From Valencia hispanica (lineage: Eukaryota > Chordata > Actinopteri > Cyprinodontiformes > Valenciidae): a stretch of DNA of 64,000 bases. Under the pieces are notes generated by a model. It saw nothing but the letters and a program-made list of their open reading frames with translations, ran no database searches and had not been told where the DNA came from. Location: positions 31,211,371 through 31,275,370 of the forward strand of contig OY747707.1 in the NCBI GenBank assembly GCA_963556495.2, in the 5' to 3' direction. Each line of letters starts with the position of its first letter. The stretch's first letter is position 1. The translations under genes and the position numbers were made by a program. Positions 60,146 to 64,000 of the stretch are shown here, one piece after another.

Positions 60146-61480
60146 GAGAGCAAGACAAAAATAAGAGAGTAGAGTGTAGATTTTAAGTCTAGAATAATGG
60201 CAGCCATACATTTTTTACTTTATTTTTAAAAATTGCACTCAATGCCCCTCAGCTATCACCAAGCTAACACAGTGGCAGGTGCAAAATAATGTAACATGCT
60301 TCAAATACAGGTGACATAATCGAAATGTCACCTGTACACTTACAAAGGCTTGGACTACAAAGTGGTGAGTTCCATATTTTTATACCTCCATCTGGAGAAC
60401 GTTTGTGTTGCCAAAAGCGCTCACTGTGTCTTCAGTTATGATTGTATCCTTAAACGCCAGGCATAATTGGAATCACAAGACTCTTAGCTTTCCAATGATA
60501 TAAAATATGTATAGGTTCATAAAAGTTAGAAGTCAGAAAATCGGTAGATTTAAACTAGGAAATGGGCTGGGCCCGCCCGCGGGCCCTTGGAACGTTAAGG
60601 GGTAGACACATCTGCATCCACAAATACAGCTAAGGTGTTCAATAAACCTCCAGTTTTTTTTCTGCTCAAATGGTTTCATGAGTAGTTTGCTCCAGTGCTA
60701 GACTAATGTTAGCAGGTTTACTCTGTTTGGATATTGCTCTTTGATCCTTTGGCTCCTAACACATTTTAATGTGAACACAGAGTTATCTGCATGTTAGCAC
60801 TTAGCTCTGAATGTCAGTGACTTGTGTTTTTCTGTCTGTGGATATCTGGGCACGGTGAAAAGACACAGAAAACAAACAGACTGGGAGCTGACGAAGCCAA
60901 TACAATCTCTTTTTCACTTGGAAGTAATTGTAAAGTGTGGAAAACACTTGTCAAAGTCTAGATTTGTTAGATCGAGAGAACAGTGTTCAGAGTGTATAAT
61001 ACAGTTTTGCAAGTTCTGCACCCGTAAATAGGTTGTGAGTTTTAAATATTCCACTAGGCGTGGCTGACGTAGAGACTTCAGCAGTGTTAAGGAACCTTCT
61101 CTCTATTAAATGTGTTCACTTTAAAGATCATGTTGCCAAACAAAACATGGTAAATATATCTGATCCGCTCTTCCTCTTACACAAAAGTAATAATGTGTTA
61201 AAAAACCCAACAGTTTTCAAAGTGGATCTTTCAAATAGTATTTTTTATAATGGAGTGTTTAATATTTTTATACGGCTTTACTAATAGTAGACTTAAAGGA
61301 ACATTGTAGGTAGCAGATTGTGGACCAAAGTTCATTTTATGACAGATAATTAGTCTATCGAGTTATTCTTCACAAATTCTGTTTTTCACAAATTGTTCAC
61401 ACATATGCAGACATATTTTTAGGAATCCTGAACACCATGATCCTCACTGTGACCACAGATTTCATATCCCGGAATTTTTC
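60146..61480. other. Intergenic; GC palindrome and possible repeat
   Basis: 60400-60605 includes a GC-rich palindromic core GGGCCCGCCCGCGGGCCC-like block at 60569-60586 followed by TTGGAACGTTAAGG, which I recall as a repeat signature. No gene recognised; the open frames at 60822-61284 are unsupported. Confidence 0.4.
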
Positions 61481-61489
61481 TGGAACAGT

Positions 61490-62690
61490 TTTGTCAAGTT
61501 TTAACCACAAAGTTTAAACCTTTTGGGATTTTATGTGAAAGACCAACACTAAGCTGTACACATGTTTGACATGAAGGGGGAATCCTTTTCAGACTATTTT
61601 CACTAATAAAATCCACAAAGTGTGGCATGTATATGGACTTAGCCATTTTACTGTAATGTCCCTAAATAAAATCCAGTGCAACTAGTGTAATTTCATCTCG
61701 GTATAGATACAGTTGTTATATAAGGGCTTTAGGGGTTTGTTAGGGAACATTAGGGACTCAACAGCACCATGAAGCCTAAGTAACAGCAGACAAATCAGGG
61801 ATAAAGTTACAAGGAGGTTTGAAGACATTTAGGCTATAAAACAAGATCCCAAGCTTTCAACATTACATCTCGCACAGAAATGTTCAATCCATCATCTAAA
61901 AATAGCAAACGTATGGCACAGCTACAAACCTACCAAGACATGGTCGTTAACTTAAACTGGCAATCAGTGAAGCAGGTAAGAGGGTTATCTCTGGAGGAGC
62001 TGTAGAGATCCACAACTCAGGATGGAGAATCTGTGGACAGGGAGACTATTTTTCGAGCTCTTTACAAATCTGGCCTATATGAAATAGTGGTAAAAAGAAA
62101 GTTATTACTGAAGAATACCTGCAATTGATAAGTAAATATCAATTGCAGGTGACAACGTTGTCTGGGACTTTACATGTATATGGAAGAAGGTACTCTTGTC
62201 GTGTGACATCAAACTTGAATTTTTTGACCAACATGCAAACTCTATGTGTGGTAGATCACTAATACTTCATCTGATCCTGAGCTCACGGCCCCGACAGTTA
62301 GACATGATGCTGGCAGCATCATGTTATGGGGATTATTTTTTTTCTGCAGGAACAAGTAAGCTAGTTGAAACTGATGGGAATGGATAGATGAAGTCACATA
62401 CAAAGCAACCCTCAAAAAGTCCTGCTTGAATGAAATGGCTTAGATCAGAGCATAATAATGGCCCAGTCAAAGCCCAGACCTAAATCCAACTGAGACTATG
62501 TGGCAAGACATGTACAATTTTTGTTTGTTGATAAATTTGTGAGTTTGATACATCTTGCTAAGAATAATTGGAAAGATCTTCAGTCTCAAGACATTTAAAG
62601 CTATTAGAGAAAAAAAGGGAAAAGTCAGTAACACAAACATTTTTGAAAAGCAATGTACAGTAGGTCAATAAACATCTAATGCAAAAGTGA
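61490..62690 (+). mobile_element. Tc1/mariner relic, most complete of the common family here
   Basis: 5' sequence (GGGATTTTATGTGAAAGACC, CACCATGAAG), then degraded transposase in order: TTCAATCCATCATCT, CAAGACATGG, GAGGAGCTGTAGAGATCC, the core GCATCATGTTATGGGG, and the last catalytic block (CCCAGACCTAAATCCAACTGAG). Stops are frequent. Confidence 0.8.
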
Positions 62691-62694
62691 CTAT

Positions 62695-63130
62695 AGCCCC
62701 TTTCAAACAGGCCATGAAAAACGGTAATTTTCCAGACTTCGTCTGTTTTGCTTTTGTGTCTGAAAGCAATCTTCCGGACTTTGTCCGGATACCCCTTACT
62801 GGTAATTTTACGGATGAAAACCTATTAACAAGAGCGGACTTTTCGCGGTAGGGTGTTTGCGTTCAGATTATTATGAAATGTTCAGGAAAAGCTGGAGGGG
62901 TGTGGGGCGGTGTGGAAAAGGGGAGGGGGGCAGGGAACGCTGTGAGCGCACACATTGATGGCGTATAAATGTCACTATTTTCCTTTCACCTTCTTCATTG
63001 ATGTCTCTTAAGCGTTTCCATGTGCGCAAAATTGCACACATCACAAAGACGAGCCCTGCGAGTGGATCTGCTGTTTCGTCGACCATCTTTGCAATAATCA
63101 ATTTTTTGGGGGAAATGAGATGTACGCCCG
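62695..63130 (+). mobile_element. Possible DNA-transposon end
   Basis: Begins GCCCCTTTCAAACAGG and contains GGTAATTTTCC and TTCCGGACTTTGTCCGG, like the end region of a fish inverted-repeat element. The partner end is not seen in the window. Confidence 0.4.
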
Positions 63131-64000
63131 CCGCACTATCTTTACGTCATATCCACATATGCTCTGGAAAGGCAACCTCTCCAGCCAGACTGAGCTCCTC
63201 TTTTCACTAAACTAAGATGACTCTGAGCACAGTCTACTGCTCTACATAACCCCACTCTGAATTGTTTTTGAATTAAACTATAAATCCTTTACATTTGCAA
63301 CACTGGAGCTACAACAAGCTTTGGCCTCCAGAGAGAGAGAGAAAAACATTTTAAACAGTGTTCTTAAATGTTATTAACCCAGTGATTGAGAGAACATAGC
63401 CTAATTACTGACAATTAAACAATAATAAAGGTAAATTAACTCATAGCCGTATCCTAACATTTATGCAGTGCATTTAAACCCCCATGCACAAAACAGAGTC
63501 CTCACTAAAAAGCCTCTTGAAGAAGAAAGCTTTCACTTTCACTACGAAAACATGGCTGGTTTGAGAGTCTTAATCAGTTCTCATAAGGAGAAAAGGACCA
63601 GGGCACACACACACACACACGTACAGACACAATCAGACTAGTTGATAGTGCACACACTTAAACACCAATTCATCCAATCCCCGGTTGTCTTGATTATACA
63701 TTTGGGTTAGATTTGAAATGTATCTTGATTAAATATTGAGAAGGACCACTCTCACATCGCATGTCCTCAATGTTTCACTCTTCCTACGAGGCCTTTGAAT
63801 GTCACTCCGTACGGAGTATATGTGTGTGTGTGTTTGCCCTGTAGCTAAACATGATTTTATTTATCAAGTGTCATGTCATTAGCTACTTGGCTCATCACAA
63901 GCACTAATAAAACTCCACTGCACTGAATAACCCCAGGTTATGGCAACGGATTAAGAGCAACGCAGTCACAGTCTAATTTTAGCCCTTTTAAGCTTTCTCT
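63131..64000. other. Intergenic, no recognised gene
   Basis: AT-rich sequence with a short (CA)n at 63604-63620 and a (TG)n near 63820-63832. Confidence 0.4.

Overview
The window is eukaryotic, and almost certainly from a teleost fish. It holds a multi-exon gene with GT-AG introns and a dense mixture of transposons typical of fish: L2-type and Rex3/RTE LINEs, many Tc1/mariner relics, a chromodomain-type Ty3/Gypsy element, an endogenous retrovirus (ERV) remnant, and TTAA-target and other small inverted-repeat DNA elements. Intergenic DNA is AT-rich with microsatellites and LINE tails ending in (GGAT)n. There are no operons, CRISPR arrays or other prokaryotic systems.

Layout. 1-3.3 kb: decayed L2 LINE (+). 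4.5-6.4 kb: 5'-truncated but largely open Rex3 (+) with a target-site duplication (TSD). 6.9-10.1 kb: a rearranged nest of a TTAA-type small element inside a second L2 (-), abutting a Tc1 3' end. 10.4-21.5 kb: the only host gene seen, on the + strand, with a CCAAT-bearing promoter region, six coding exons (934 codons) and a poly(A) signal. It encodes an integrase-type HHCC zinc-binding module, a BTB/POZ domain, a long basic linker and two C2H2 fingers, an architecture like ZBTB11. Its annotated stop may result from a one-base frameshift, because an extended frame continues across one further intron. 21.5-23.5 kb: L2-type LINE (-) lacking most of its RT palm. 23.6-42 kb: mostly non-coding DNA with Tc1 relics, a Tc1 with about 280-bp inverted repeats nested in a solo-LTR-like element, a strong 85-bp-arm hairpin, polypurine tracts and GT repeats. 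42.5-50.3 kb: Ty3/Gypsy (-) split in its RNase H region by a 3.18-kb ERV that kept an env remnant but no visible gag or pol. The ERV in turn holds a small inverted-repeat element. 50.3-64 kb: non-coding DNA with a GGGCCCTCATT-ended transposon, a short Rex3 copy with TSD, a long (TA)n array, two more Tc1 relics and several unique-looking stretches that could be conserved regulatory elements.

Functional picture: one probable nuclear transcription regulator beside a large transposon-rich, gene-poor tract. The most interesting points are the HHCC+BTB gene and its C-terminal frameshift, the three-level Gypsy/ERV/small-element nest with a readable TSD, the inverted duplication in the L2 nest, and the foldback at 37.7-37.9 kb. 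Repeat family names rest on remembered family sequence and visible motifs; no database search was possible.
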